Assembly (NCBI GenBank): GCA_021788565.1
Contig: JAJYKO010000017.1
Coordinates: forward strand, 1 to 18,656
Source of the DNA: Chloroflexota bacterium
GTDB taxonomy: Bacteria > Chloroflexota > UBA6077
DNA: 18,656 bases
Direction of reading: 5' to 3'
The notes below the pieces were generated by a model. That model was not told where the DNA came from. It did not search any database and saw only the letters and a program-made list of their open reading frames with translations. The translations under genes were made by a program, and so were the position numbers. Shown here in pieces: positions 1 through 7,218 of the stretch (positions are counted from its first letter, which is position 1; each line of letters starts with the position of its first letter).

Positions 1-190
1 GATCAAGCGGCTGACGGCCGATGGTCTGGCCGCGGCCATCCACACGGTCGTAACGGACGGAGACATCAAGGCGCGCGCGGCCGCTTTGGGCACGCGGATC
101 CGCGCCGAGGATGGGGTGCGCCAGGCGGTCGACGCGTTCGAGAGCCATCTGTTAGGCCAGTCATGGCAGCAGGTGTGGTCGACGTGGTAG
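1..190 (+). CDS. Probable glycosyltransferase, C-terminal end (partial)
   Basis: The frame starting at base 2 is open from the window edge to a TAG at 188-190 and encodes the last 62 residues of a protein whose start lies outside. The sequence (LTADGLAAAIHTVVTD, then KARAAALGTRIRAEDGV and a final helix) resembles the C-terminal helices of MGT/UGT-type (GT1) glycosyltransferases, where a 'LAxAIxxVxxDxxxRxxAxxLGxxIRxEDGV' pattern follows the sugar-nucleotide binding site. No catalytic part is visible, so substrate and product cannot be stated. It runs convergent to sfsA, with repeat DNA in between. The family call rests on the C-terminal pattern only. Confidence 0.55.
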   Translation, partial: IKRLTADGLAAAIHTVVTDGDIKARAAALGTRIRAEDGVRQAVDAFESHLLGQSWQQVWSTW

Positions 191-258
191 AGCCCACGCG
201 GCGCTGAAGCGACCGCGCTGAGAAGACGAAGCCCTATCGGGCTGGGACCGAGCCCAGA

Positions 259-307
259 AGGGGCGGCGTAGGGGCGGCTGTAGGGGCGGCTCGCGAGCCG
301 CCCCTAC
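259..307. repeat. Triple GC-rich repeat ending in a 28-bp perfect palindrome
   Basis: AGGGGCGGC occurs three times (259-267, 270-278, 282-290). The last copy is the left half of a perfect 28-bp palindrome at 280-307 with half-site GTAGGGGCGGCTCG. It sits in the 164-bp gap between the convergent ends of the glycosyltransferase and sfsA, so as RNA it would form a very stable hairpin after either gene. No T-run follows on either strand, so a classical intrinsic terminator is not supported. A smaller hairpin, AGCCC-TATC-GGGCT, lies at 230-243. Repeats of this type recur across genomes of Chloroflexota and relatives (recalled, not checked). Confidence 0.85.
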
Positions 308-354
308 TTGGGCGAGCCCGCAAAAGGCACCAGTCTTGGGCCAGCTCCGCTGAC

Positions 355-1035
355 CTACAGCTCCACCGGGATCGGGCGGGAGATGCGCATCTCACCACGG
401 CTGACCTCGCAGCGGTAGGCGAGCACGTCGACTTCCCCCGCCACCTCGCGGAGGGTGGCGGCGAAGAGGGGATCGGCCGCCTCGAAGGGCCGAAAGGAGA
501 AGGCGTCGCCCCGCTGCACCACGAACACGACCGCCGCTCGATGCCCGCTCTCCGAGGCACGGCGAAGCTCCAACAGGTGCCTCGTCCCGCGCAGGGTGGG
601 CGCGTCCGGGAAGAGGGCAACACCATCCTGGACAAGGTTGACGGACTTCGTCTCTATGAAGCAGGGGCCGTCGAGGCCAAGACCGAGCAGGTCGAGCCTG
701 CTCTCGCCGTACGGTACCTCGCGGCGGATGGAGTCGAAGGGGCCAAGCCCCGGAAGGCCGGCGGCGAGGGCCTCCTCCAGCAGCCTCGCGGGCAGCCGGG
801 AGTCCACGCCCACCCACTGGGCGCCGTGCCTGACCATCAGCAGGTCGCAGGCCGTCTTCCTCGGGCCAGGGCGGGCCGCCACCAGCGCCTCCACCCCCGG
901 CACCAGCAGTTCGCGCATCCGGCCGGAGTTGGGGAGGTGAGCCGGGACGACCCGGCCATTCAGCTCAACCTCGACCGCAAAGCGGTTCAGGCGCCGCACG
1001 AAGAAAGCATCCGCCAGTTCACCACGAAGCTTCAC
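355..1035 (-). CDS. sfsA: SfsA family DNA-binding protein / predicted nuclease
   Basis: Encodes 226 residues, close to the roughly 234 of E. coli SfsA (sugar fermentation stimulation protein, a DNA-binding protein with a PD-(D/E)xK-like fold). Visible family marks are LPNSGRMRELLVPG near residues 34-47, CDLLMV at 63-68, and the nuclease-like core SRLDLLG...FIETKSVNLV with D115, E128 and K130. The start is the GTG at 1033-1035, giving MKLRGELADAFFVRR; a TTG two codons upstream (1039-1041) is an alternative, and a G-run precedes both. The frame stays open upstream to 1173 only because it crosses a dispersed repeat; that extension gives a low-complexity, non-family leader and is rejected. The gene is downstream of the MFS gene on the same strand, but the 237-bp repeat-filled gap suggests separate expression. 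The physiological role of the family is poorly known. Confidence 0.9.
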   Translation of the reverse strand: MKLRGELADAFFVRRLNRFAVEVELNGRVVPAHLPNSGRMRELLVPGVEALVAARPGPRKTACDLLMVRHGAQWVGVDSRLPARLLEEALAAGLPGLGPFDSIRREVPYGESRLDLLGLGLDGPCFIETKSVNLVQDGVALFPDAPTLRGTRHLLELRRASESGHRAAVVFVVQRGDAFSFRPFEAADPLFAATLREVAGEVDVLAYRCEVSRGEMRISRPIPVEL

Positions 1036-1054
1036 GTGCAACCCCCGAGTGGCT

Positions 1055-1140
1055 GAGTGGGAGACGGGGGGACAGGGAGAGTGGGAGAAAAGGGAGGCGT
1101 GGAGATGGAGGAAGGGCTGAAACAGGATGAGCGGAAGGAA
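1055..1140. repeat. Polypurine tract with direct repeat, upstream of sfsA
   Basis: About 86 bp upstream of sfsA is strongly purine-biased on the plus strand. GAGTGGGAGA appears twice, at 1055-1064 and 1079-1088, 24 bp apart. A related pyrimidine-rich piece on the same strand (CACCCTCTCACCCTTCACC, 1251-1269) closes the same gap just after the MFS gene's 3' end. No coding potential or promoter is visible here. Confidence 0.6.
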
Positions 1141-1145
1141 GACAT

Positions 1146-1217
1146 CGTCATGCCCGCGAAGGCGGGCATCCATCGGCCGTACCGGGACCCTGGATTCCCG
1201 CTTGCGCGGGGATGACG
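1146..1217. repeat. Dispersed inverted repeat of the CGTCATNCCCGCG type
   Basis: Two 27-bp arms (1146-1172 and 1191-1217) are inverted copies of each other with about four mismatches. The outer ends read CGTCAT...ATCCA and TGGAT...ATGACG. Each arm also contains its own small hairpin (GCCCGC-GAAG-GCGGGC and CCCGC-TTGC-GCGGG). This is the widespread intergenic repeat found in many bacterial genomes. It lies between the MFS transporter 3' end and sfsA, and creates false upstream open frames ('MDARLRGHDD...'). Confidence 0.85.
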
Positions 1218-1272
1218 GCGAATTCCTGGCGCGTCCACTTGGTGCCTACTCACCCTCTCACCCTTCACCGAA

Positions 1273-2808
1273 CTACGCGGCGGAATGCTCCCGACTCTCT
1301 GCCGACCCCTCCTCTCTTTCCACGGGCATGGCCGAGGGCGGGGCACCTCGTTGCCCCCGTACAAGGGATGCGGCGATGCCCACCGCGGCGAAGCCTGCTG
1401 CGGCGACGAACGCGACGTGCATCCCGCTTACGAAGGCAGGGAGCACAGCCGGGCCGAGGGCTCCCGGAGTCGCACCCTCCAGGGCGCCAAGGGCGCTCTG
1501 GCCACCCACGCCCGACAGGCTGCTCAGCAAGAATGAGGCGCTCACAGCCACCCCGACCACCTGCCCGAGGTTTCGGACCATCGAGAGCAGGCCGGAGCCG
1601 ACTCCCAGCCGCGCACGCGGAACGTCTCCCATGACGGACGAGTTGTTTGGGGACTGGAACATCCCCTGTCCGAACCCCAGCAGCACGAGCCATCGTAGCA
1701 CGTCGCCGTAGTTGGAGTCCCGCGTCAGGCTTCCCAGGAGCACCAGCACGATGCAGTTGATGGTCAGTCCGAGAGAGGAGAGAGCGCGTGCCCCGAACCG
1801 GTCGGACAGCCACCCGCTAATGGGAGCCACGAAGGCCATCACCAGGGCGGTTGGCGTCATCAGCAGCCCGGCCTGAATGGGTGAGTAGCCGAGCACAAGC
1901 TGCAGGTAGAACGGCATCAGGAAGGCATTGGCGGAGATCGCCAGGAAGGCCAGCAATCCGGCCACGTTGCCGGCCGTGAACGTCCGGCGATGGAAGAGGG
2001 CCAGGTCCACCATCGGCTGCTCCACCCGCGACTCGACCGCCACCCAGGCGCCTGCCAGCACGACGAACAGGGCAGCCAATCCCAGCACGAGGAGTGATGT
2101 CCAACCGTACTCGGGACCCAGGTTCAGCGCGACCACGAGGGCCATCAGGGCAAGGGTCGAGGTCAAGGCACCTGCCACGTCGAAGCGCTGCCGGCCCTGT
2201 CGATTGCCGGTCACCAGCCGCTCGATCAGGATCACCGCGGCAGCCAGGGTGCCGATGATGCCGATGGGGACGTTGACGTAGAATATCCATCTCCAGCCCA
2301 GAGTGGAGATGATGAGGCCGCCGAGGGTAGGGCCCAGAGTGAAGCCCGTTGCCACCACTGTGCCGTTGATCCCGAGGGCCATCCCGCGCTGGCGAGCAGG
2401 GAAGACGGCCGTGACGATGGCGAAGCTGTTGGCGAGGAGCATGGCGGACCCAACCGCCTGAAGAACGCGAAATGCCACCAGCTCGTCGACACTCTGGGAG
2501 ATGCCGCAGAGAGCCGAGCCCACGGTGAAGAGTACGAAGCCGCTCGTGTACATCTTTTTGCGGCCGAACATGTCCGCGAGACGGCCGAAGGGCAGCAGCA
2601 GCGAGGTTATGGTCAGCAGGTAGGCCTCCAGCACCCACTCAGTGGCCGCCAGAGTGGTGTGGAGTTCGCCCAGGATGGTGGGCAGGGCGATGTTGACGAT
2701 GCTGGCGTCGATGGTCGCCATCAGGATGCCCACATCTATCGTCGCCAGCACCCACCACTTGTGGTTGCCGCCACCATCCGTACTGTGAAAAAAGTCCGGT
2801 GCCTTCAT
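1273..2808 (-). CDS. MFS multidrug efflux transporter, DHA2 (EmrB/QacA) type
   Basis: Encodes 511 residues, the usual length for 14-helix drug:H+ antiporters in the cytoplasmic membrane. Visible marks are the TM1 segment with an acidic residue (ATIDASIVNIALPTI, D34), motif A GRLADMFGRKKMY at 75-87 in the loop after TM2, the antiporter motif C GFTLGPTLGG at 155-164 in TM5, and the DHA2-typical GWRWIFYVNVPIG at 171-183. Long hydrophobic stretches continue to about residue 490, followed by a charged tail. The ATG at 2806-2808 gives the family-like N-terminus; a TTG ten codons upstream (2836-2838) has a GGGAGG close by and is possible. No TetR or MarR regulator is adjacent, so the substrate is unknown. 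It lies 118 bp downstream of the helicase gene on the same strand. Export of toxic organic compounds is inferred from the family. Confidence 0.9.
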   Translation of the reverse strand: MKAPDFFHSTDGGGNHKWWVLATIDVGILMATIDASIVNIALPTILGELHTTLAATEWVLEAYLLTITSLLLPFGRLADMFGRKKMYTSGFVLFTVGSALCGISQSVDELVAFRVLQAVGSAMLLANSFAIVTAVFPARQRGMALGINGTVVATGFTLGPTLGGLIISTLGWRWIFYVNVPIGIIGTLAAAVILIERLVTGNRQGRQRFDVAGALTSTLALMALVVALNLGPEYGWTSLLVLGLAALFVVLAGAWVAVESRVEQPMVDLALFHRRTFTAGNVAGLLAFLAISANAFLMPFYLQLVLGYSPIQAGLLMTPTALVMAFVAPISGWLSDRFGARALSSLGLTINCIVLVLLGSLTRDSNYGDVLRWLVLLGFGQGMFQSPNNSSVMGDVPRARLGVGSGLLSMVRNLGQVVGVAVSASFLLSSLSGVGGQSALGALEGATPGALGPAVLPAFVSGMHVAFVAAAGFAAVGIAASLVRGQRGAPPSAMPVEREEGSAESREHSAA

Positions 2809-2926
2809 CCTCGTCGAGACCCGTCCTCCCTGGCACAAAGATTCCCGTCCTGTCTAGTGTTCGCAACAGAAGGACTCGAGGGACGCAAAGACCATTCCAG
2901 GGGGATGTGGGCTGGCTTTGAGGTTC

Positions 2927-5900
2927 TTACACCAGCGCTTCGCTGCAGACGATTCTTGGGATCGGCATCTCATCCTCCCCGGGGCCTCGCCTCTGGGACC
3001 AATCCTGCATTCCGTGCTCGAGATAGATGCCCTGAAGCCCCTTGAGCAAAGCTGGGCCAGTTACGCCGTTCCTCCGCAGCCGGTTCAACTCCTTGTCGAT
3101 GGGAGTGCTACTGTGCTTCCTGAATGCCTGTTCCAGGACGTTGATGCGCTCCTTTTCGTCCTCGTCGTCCGACACCTTGAACAGCGTCCGCAGCTCCCGG
3201 ATCACGTACTTCTGCCCGGGCTTCAGGTTCACGCCGTGCTCCAGCTCCGACTGCCGGCGCTTGACCTCCTCCTCGAACACGCGCTTCACCCTGGTCACGC
3301 TGGCGTTGTACCCCTTGGGTAGCGGCGCAACCGGTACATCCGGCCCGCACTTCACGGTTCCCAGCACCCGCGGAAGGTCGCGGGAGACCACTTCCCCCTG
3401 CTCATCCAGCAGGAACAGCTGCAGGTACCGTCCCGCCTGACACAACAGATAGCTGCCCCTGGTGCTTGAGGCTTTCGCGGACCGAATGCCGTCGCGAAGG
3501 CCCGCGATCCTCTCGTATTCCGCGGGATCCTCCTTCTTCAGCAACCTGAGGATCTCCTCCGCCTCGTTCAGGTCCACAAACTCCTCTTCTTCGTCCTCGA
3601 AGAGGCTGAGCTGCCCGCCATTCTTCTCGTAGACCGCGTACAGGGCATCCTCGTTCAGCTGCTCCGTGCGGTCGAGGATCAGAGCGTCTTCGCCGATGGT
3701 GTCGTGAATCTCCTGGATGCGATTGTGAAGCTTCTGGCGAAGGCCGAGGTTTCTCTCCAGGCCAGTCTCCGGCAGGAAGTTGAAGCCGTACACGACGTCG
3801 TGCTCGGAGCCGATCCTGTCGATGCGCCCAAACCGCTGGATCAAGCGCACCGGATTCCAGTGGAGGTCGTAGTTCACGATCTTGTCGCAGTCCTGAAGGT
3901 TGAGCCCTTCGGCAAGCACGTCGGTGGCCACGAGGGTCGTGATCTCGCTCTCGCCAGGCGCACGCCTGTACTCCGGATTCGCTTTGGGAGCGAAGCGGCC
4001 CACTACACGCGCCTTGCTCTTGTCTCCACTGAAGATCACCTCCACGTCCGGCAGGGCCCCACCCGGATTCAGGTTGTCGTAGAGGTACCTGGCGGTGTCG
4101 GCGTACTGTGTGAAGATCAGCCGCTTCCCCTCGGATAGCGGCTCGCGCGAGAGCCAGCGAAGCAGGGTCTGCAGCTTTGCGTCGTGCGCGGGAGTGATCG
4201 GCTCCACCAGGGCCAGGATCTTCTTCAGCAGCTCCACGTCGTGCTCGATGTGTCCCTTCAGCCGTTCCAGGTCGAAGTCCGCGGCGTCGTAGGTTCGCGA
4301 GGCTTCGCGCAGTTCCTCCATCAACGCCCCCTCCTCGGCGTCCCCAGCCTCGTAGAGGAGGGTCTGGGCATCTTCTCCGGCCGGGACGATGCCCCGCTGG
4401 AGGGCCGCGAGGAACAGCTCGTGGACTTTGAGCAACCGCCGTATGGTCTCCTTGAACGCGTAGACGCTGGACTCGAAACGTTTGAACAGCAGTACCCGGA
4501 CGAGCCCGCGCAGGTTGAAGCCCGCTCGGTGGAGGCTGACGTAGGGCTCACGCTGCTGTCTGTCCTTCACCACGTAGTGCCACAGTCCGTAACGGGCGTA
4601 CGTCAGTTCGTCGGGACGTGGCTTCTTCGGCTGCCCCTTCGCAGGTTTGCCGAGATATCCCCGTAGCTGCTGGTACAGCCCCCGATACGTGTCCTCGATA
4701 CTGTACTCGATGGTTTCAAGCTCCCGCCGAGGAAAGAACTGGTGCTTTCCACCTACCATCACGTAGGCCCGCCGCCGGCCGTCCAGGTACTCGCGGAACC
4801 GTGAGGGATCGACCTTCTCATGTGTCTCGGAGTCGTATCCGTACCATCGAAGTATATGGTTGCGGGTGCGGCGAATGAGCACCTTGGCCAGGATGTCCGG
4901 GAGGTTACGCTTCTTCTGGTCGATGAGCTTGAAGTATTCGCGCAGGTTCGGGGGATCCACCGGCAGATCGGTCTTGTCTTCCTGATGGAACAGCTTGATC
5001 TGGTTGTAGACGTCCCATGCGCTCTTGTTGCGCGGCGTCGCCGTGATGAAGCAGCAGCGCTTGCCTGACGCGAGGAACGACTGGACCACCCGGTACCGTT
5101 GGGTATCGGGGTGGCGCAGGTTGTGGCTCTCGTCTATCAGCAGGAAGTCACGGTCCCTGTACTTCGGATCGTCCAGTTTGGACGCCAGGCCGTTGCCGTT
5201 CTCCTCTCGCAGAAACCCCATTGAGAGGACGCGGGCATTGAGCTCGTACACCTCGTTGTACCCTTCCCACATCTCGACCAGGGGAGCGGGGCAGATGATG
5301 AGAGGCCGTGCCCTCTGGATCCTCTCGAAGTGCTTTACCACAGCCGCACCGATGAAGCTCTTGCCCAGGCCGACGACGTCCGACACGAAGCCGCCACCGT
5401 AGTCGTTGATGATCTGGACGGCCTGTCGAACCGCGACCTTCTGGAAGTCCGCCAGCTTCCTGGTGATCTCGTCGTCCCACAGCACCTCGCCCGGGTCGTC
5501 TCCCTGGAGCCTGTCTTTCACCAGCGTGTACAGAGTCTTCATGTAGACGTCGTACGGGGTGATTGGCGCCATCGCCCACGACTGCCCGAGCTCCGTCATG
5601 AGGGCGTCGTCGAAGTCCTGCGACTCGTCCCACAGCTCGTCGAACCATCGCACCAGTTCGGCATGGTTGTCGTTGCCCTGCACCACCACGTTCAGTTCCG
5701 TGTTGTGCGTGATGCCCGAAAGGGTCAGGTTGGAGGAGCCTATGATAGCTATGCCATCTTCATGGCGTGCGACGGGCCTGCCGAGCAGGTCGAAGACTCG
5801 ACCGTAATCGAAGATGTACGCCTTGGCGTGCATCCGGCCCTTGACGTAGACCCGCACCTTCAGCCTCCGCTGCTGGATCATGTCGGCGAGCGTCCTGAGC

Positions 5901-6262
5901 AGCTGCTCTGCCTCGTCCGATTGGTCCATCAGCTCAACGGTGGAGCGGATATTCTCGGCCGTTTCCGCCGACATCTTTCTGGCGTCCGCGCGACGCGGGT
6001 AGGCCTGGGCCTCCGCTTCGTCTGTCACCGGCGCGAGGTGCCGGTGCCACTCGGCCAGCTGCTCCAGCGTGTCGCGGTTCGTGGTGTTGCCGATGAGAAG
6101 GCGAAGCTCCTTGAGGCCGGAAAGTTGTGCGCCGATAGCTTCCAGACCCGAGAGAAAGAGGTAGCCCACGGCGAAGCGGGCGGCCTCCGAGGTGCCGAGA
6201 ATGCGATTGATGTTGTCGGCCAGCTTGACAGTGCGATTGTCGATGATCTCGTGGGAAGGCAT
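2927..6262 (-). CDS. PLD-nuclease / SNF2-type helicase fusion (defence effector candidate)
   Basis: Encodes 1111 residues from the ATG at 6260-6262 (preceded by GGGGG). The open frame runs 49 codons further upstream, but those codons cross intergenic repeat DNA. Residues about 1-215 form a phospholipase-D-like domain with one HKD motif: H145-A-K147, D152, then GSSNLT at 175-180. A superfamily 2 helicase follows: Walker A VGLGKS with K301-S302, motif II DESH at 377-380, motif III TATP at 407-410, motif V LVATDVLAEGLNLQ at 777-790, and motif VI QRFGRIDRIG at 809-818, which is typical of SNF2/RapA-like proteins. The charged tail (880-1111) is unassigned. A single HKD usually means an active PLD enzyme is a dimer. 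Beside an adenine methyltransferase, the likely role is ATP-driven DNA translocation and cleavage of foreign DNA. Domain calls are secure; the biological role is inferred. Confidence 0.9.
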   Translation of the reverse strand: MPSHEIIDNRTVKLADNINRILGTSEAARFAVGYLFLSGLEAIGAQLSGLKELRLLIGNTTNRDTLEQLAEWHRHLAPVTDEAEAQAYPRRADARKMSAETAENIRSTVELMDQSDEAEQLLRTLADMIQQRRLKVRVYVKGRMHAKAYIFDYGRVFDLLGRPVARHEDGIAIIGSSNLTLSGITHNTELNVVVQGNDNHAELVRWFDELWDESQDFDDALMTELGQSWAMAPITPYDVYMKTLYTLVKDRLQGDDPGEVLWDDEITRKLADFQKVAVRQAVQIINDYGGGFVSDVVGLGKSFIGAAVVKHFERIQRARPLIICPAPLVEMWEGYNEVYELNARVLSMGFLREENGNGLASKLDDPKYRDRDFLLIDESHNLRHPDTQRYRVVQSFLASGKRCCFITATPRNKSAWDVYNQIKLFHQEDKTDLPVDPPNLREYFKLIDQKKRNLPDILAKVLIRRTRNHILRWYGYDSETHEKVDPSRFREYLDGRRRAYVMVGGKHQFFPRRELETIEYSIEDTYRGLYQQLRGYLGKPAKGQPKKPRPDELTYARYGLWHYVVKDRQQREPYVSLHRAGFNLRGLVRVLLFKRFESSVYAFKETIRRLLKVHELFLAALQRGIVPAGEDAQTLLYEAGDAEEGALMEELREASRTYDAADFDLERLKGHIEHDVELLKKILALVEPITPAHDAKLQTLLRWLSREPLSEGKRLIFTQYADTARYLYDNLNPGGALPDVEVIFSGDKSKARVVGRFAPKANPEYRRAPGESEITTLVATDVLAEGLNLQDCDKIVNYDLHWNPVRLIQRFGRIDRIGSEHDVVYGFNFLPETGLERNLGLRQKLHNRIQEIHDTIGEDALILDRTEQLNEDALYAVYEKNGGQLSLFEDEEEEFVDLNEAEEILRLLKKEDPAEYERIAGLRDGIRSAKASSTRGSYLLCQAGRYLQLFLLDEQGEVVSRDLPRVLGTVKCGPDVPVAPLPKGYNASVTRVKRVFEEEVKRRQSELEHGVNLKPGQKYVIRELRTLFKVSDDEDEKERINVLEQAFRKHSSTPIDKELNRLRRNGVTGPALLKGLQGIYLEHGMQDWSQRRGPGEDEMPIPRIVCSEALV

Positions 6263-6648
6263 TGGAGGCCCCCAGGGGTCGACCCGTCTGGCTAACTTGA
6301 CAAACCGAGTCGACAGATTATGATTGTAGTTGGAGTCTGAGCCCCGGCACGTCCGGGTAGTAGGATTCCCCCGGGGGCGCAAACGTCCCCTTCTTCTCTG
6401 CCTGGGCATGGTTCAGAACGGTGGTAACAACTGTAGCGTCGCCCCTCGTGGGCGACGTGGCTACCCGTCGGGGACAAGCCCCGACGCTACATGCGGCACT
6501 GTTACCCTGTTTGCCGCTCCCTGTGAACCATGCCCCCGCCTGGTGGTCAGTCTCGCTGCTTGGTCGCCCGCGGGTGAAAGCCGGCCCCATGCCGTGCGCT
6601 CGACATCGAGCCTAGCCCGCGGGGGGCCGCCTGCCTGTTAGATAGCAC
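6263..6648. other. Gap inside the defence module, mostly repeat DNA
   Basis: These 386 bp separate the winged-helix gene from the helicase gene, while the first two genes of the module are only 3 bp apart. No convincing gene is seen on either strand; the short open frames cross the palindromic element at 6404-6535 and have no recognisable protein features. No clear -35/-10 pair toward the helicase was found, so it is open whether the helicase has its own promoter or is read from upstream. Confidence 0.6.
6404..6535. repeat. 132-bp nested palindromic element, cruciform-forming
   Basis: The element is bounded by 12-bp perfect inverted ends, GGGCATGGTTCA (6404-6415) and TGAACCATGCCC (6524-6535). 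Inside lie GGTAACA (6423-6429) with TGTTACC (6500-6506), then GTAGCGTCG (6433-6441) with CGACGCTAC (6482-6490). The core holds two side-by-side 8-bp hairpins with 5-nt loops: CGTCGCCC-CTCGT-GGGCGACG (6437-6457) and CGTCGGGG-ACAAG-CCCCGACG (6466-6486). Drawn as a secondary structure this is a long stem carrying two arms. The GTAGCGTCGGGG core resembles a dispersed repeat recalled from Chloroflexota and others; the extra outer inverted ends suggest a MITE-like unit. No target-site duplication is evident. Confidence 0.8.
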
Positions 6649-7215
6649 TTACCCGCCGTTCTTGGCCAGGTACTCCCGCCCAGCGTCGCTGATCTCCCAG
6701 ATGCCGCGTGGGGAGCCCTTCTTCATGAGGCCCTCCTCGGTCAGCCGGAATCTGGCCCACTCCGCACGCACCAGCCATCGCATCCGGCGGGGATTGCTCG
6801 GAATTGGGGTGTACTCGATCGGGCCGAGCCGGCCCCTCAGCATTTCCTCGACCCTCTTGAGCACGTCGGCCTTTGGTGCCCCGCCACCCCTTTCGTCAAG
6901 AGCCTTCAGCAGTGGGACGCGGAACTCATCCACATGAATACGGGAGCCATGCGGCGCCCGAGTGGCCCTCGGCGGTCCGGATGGCACCGCGCCCCCGGCC
7001 GAGGGGCCGTGAAGGCCGTTCCACTCGTCCCGGAGCGCAGCCAGCTTGACTTTGAAGCCATCCATGGCCTTGGCCCTGGCCGCCAGCCTGGTGGCCTCAT
7101 CGAAGTCGTCGGCGTCGATGGCCGAATGGCTGGCGCTCTTCACGACGCTGACGTCGCGAGCCATCTCCTCCAGCAGCATGTCGAAAGCAGCGTGCACCGA
7201 TCCGTCGTCCGCCAT
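6649..7215 (-). CDS. Small winged-helix protein with Mrr_N-like C-terminal domain
   Basis: Encodes 188 residues. The C-terminal half (about 94-186) fits the Mrr N-terminal winged-helix family: a helical start (FRVPLLKALDERGGG), RWLVRAEWARFRLTEEGLMKK at the recognition region, and the wing SPRGIWEISDAGREYL. That domain normally precedes a Mrr-type nuclease, but no nuclease domain is present. The N-terminal half (1-68) is helical and charged, followed by a Gly/Pro/Ala linker (70-90). The ATG at 7213-7215 has a good ribosome site (GGGAGG, 7 bp upstream) and lies 3 bp after the methyltransferase stop, so the two genes are surely co-transcribed. Likely a DNA-binding accessory: specificity, recruitment or regulation. 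The exact role is unknown. Confidence 0.8.
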   Translation of the reverse strand: MADDGSVHAAFDMLLEEMARDVSVVKSASHSAIDADDFDEATRLAARAKAMDGFKVKLAALRDEWNGLHGPSAGGAVPSGPPRATRAPHGSRIHVDEFRVPLLKALDERGGGAPKADVLKRVEEMLRGRLGPIEYTPIPSNPRRMRWLVRAEWARFRLTEEGLMKKGSPRGIWEISDAGREYLAKNGG

Positions 7216-7218
7216 GGC

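Noticed and set aside
280..307. Intrinsic terminator for sfsA or the glycosyltransferase
   Set aside because: The stem is strong but no T-run follows on either strand, so it is listed as a repeat.
1036..1173. Upstream extension of the sfsA frame starting MDARLRGHDD
   Set aside because: It is a translation of the dispersed CGTCAT-type repeat and the polypurine tract; family proteins begin near MKLRG.
5330..6295. Plus-strand open frame of 321 codons over the PLD domain
   Set aside because: Antisense shadow of the helicase gene; Val/Leu/His-rich composition without any motif.
6263..6409. 49-codon upstream extension of the helicase
   Set aside because: It crosses intergenic sequence, is rich in Arg/Pro, and has no ribosome site; MPSHEIID has one and fits the domain start.
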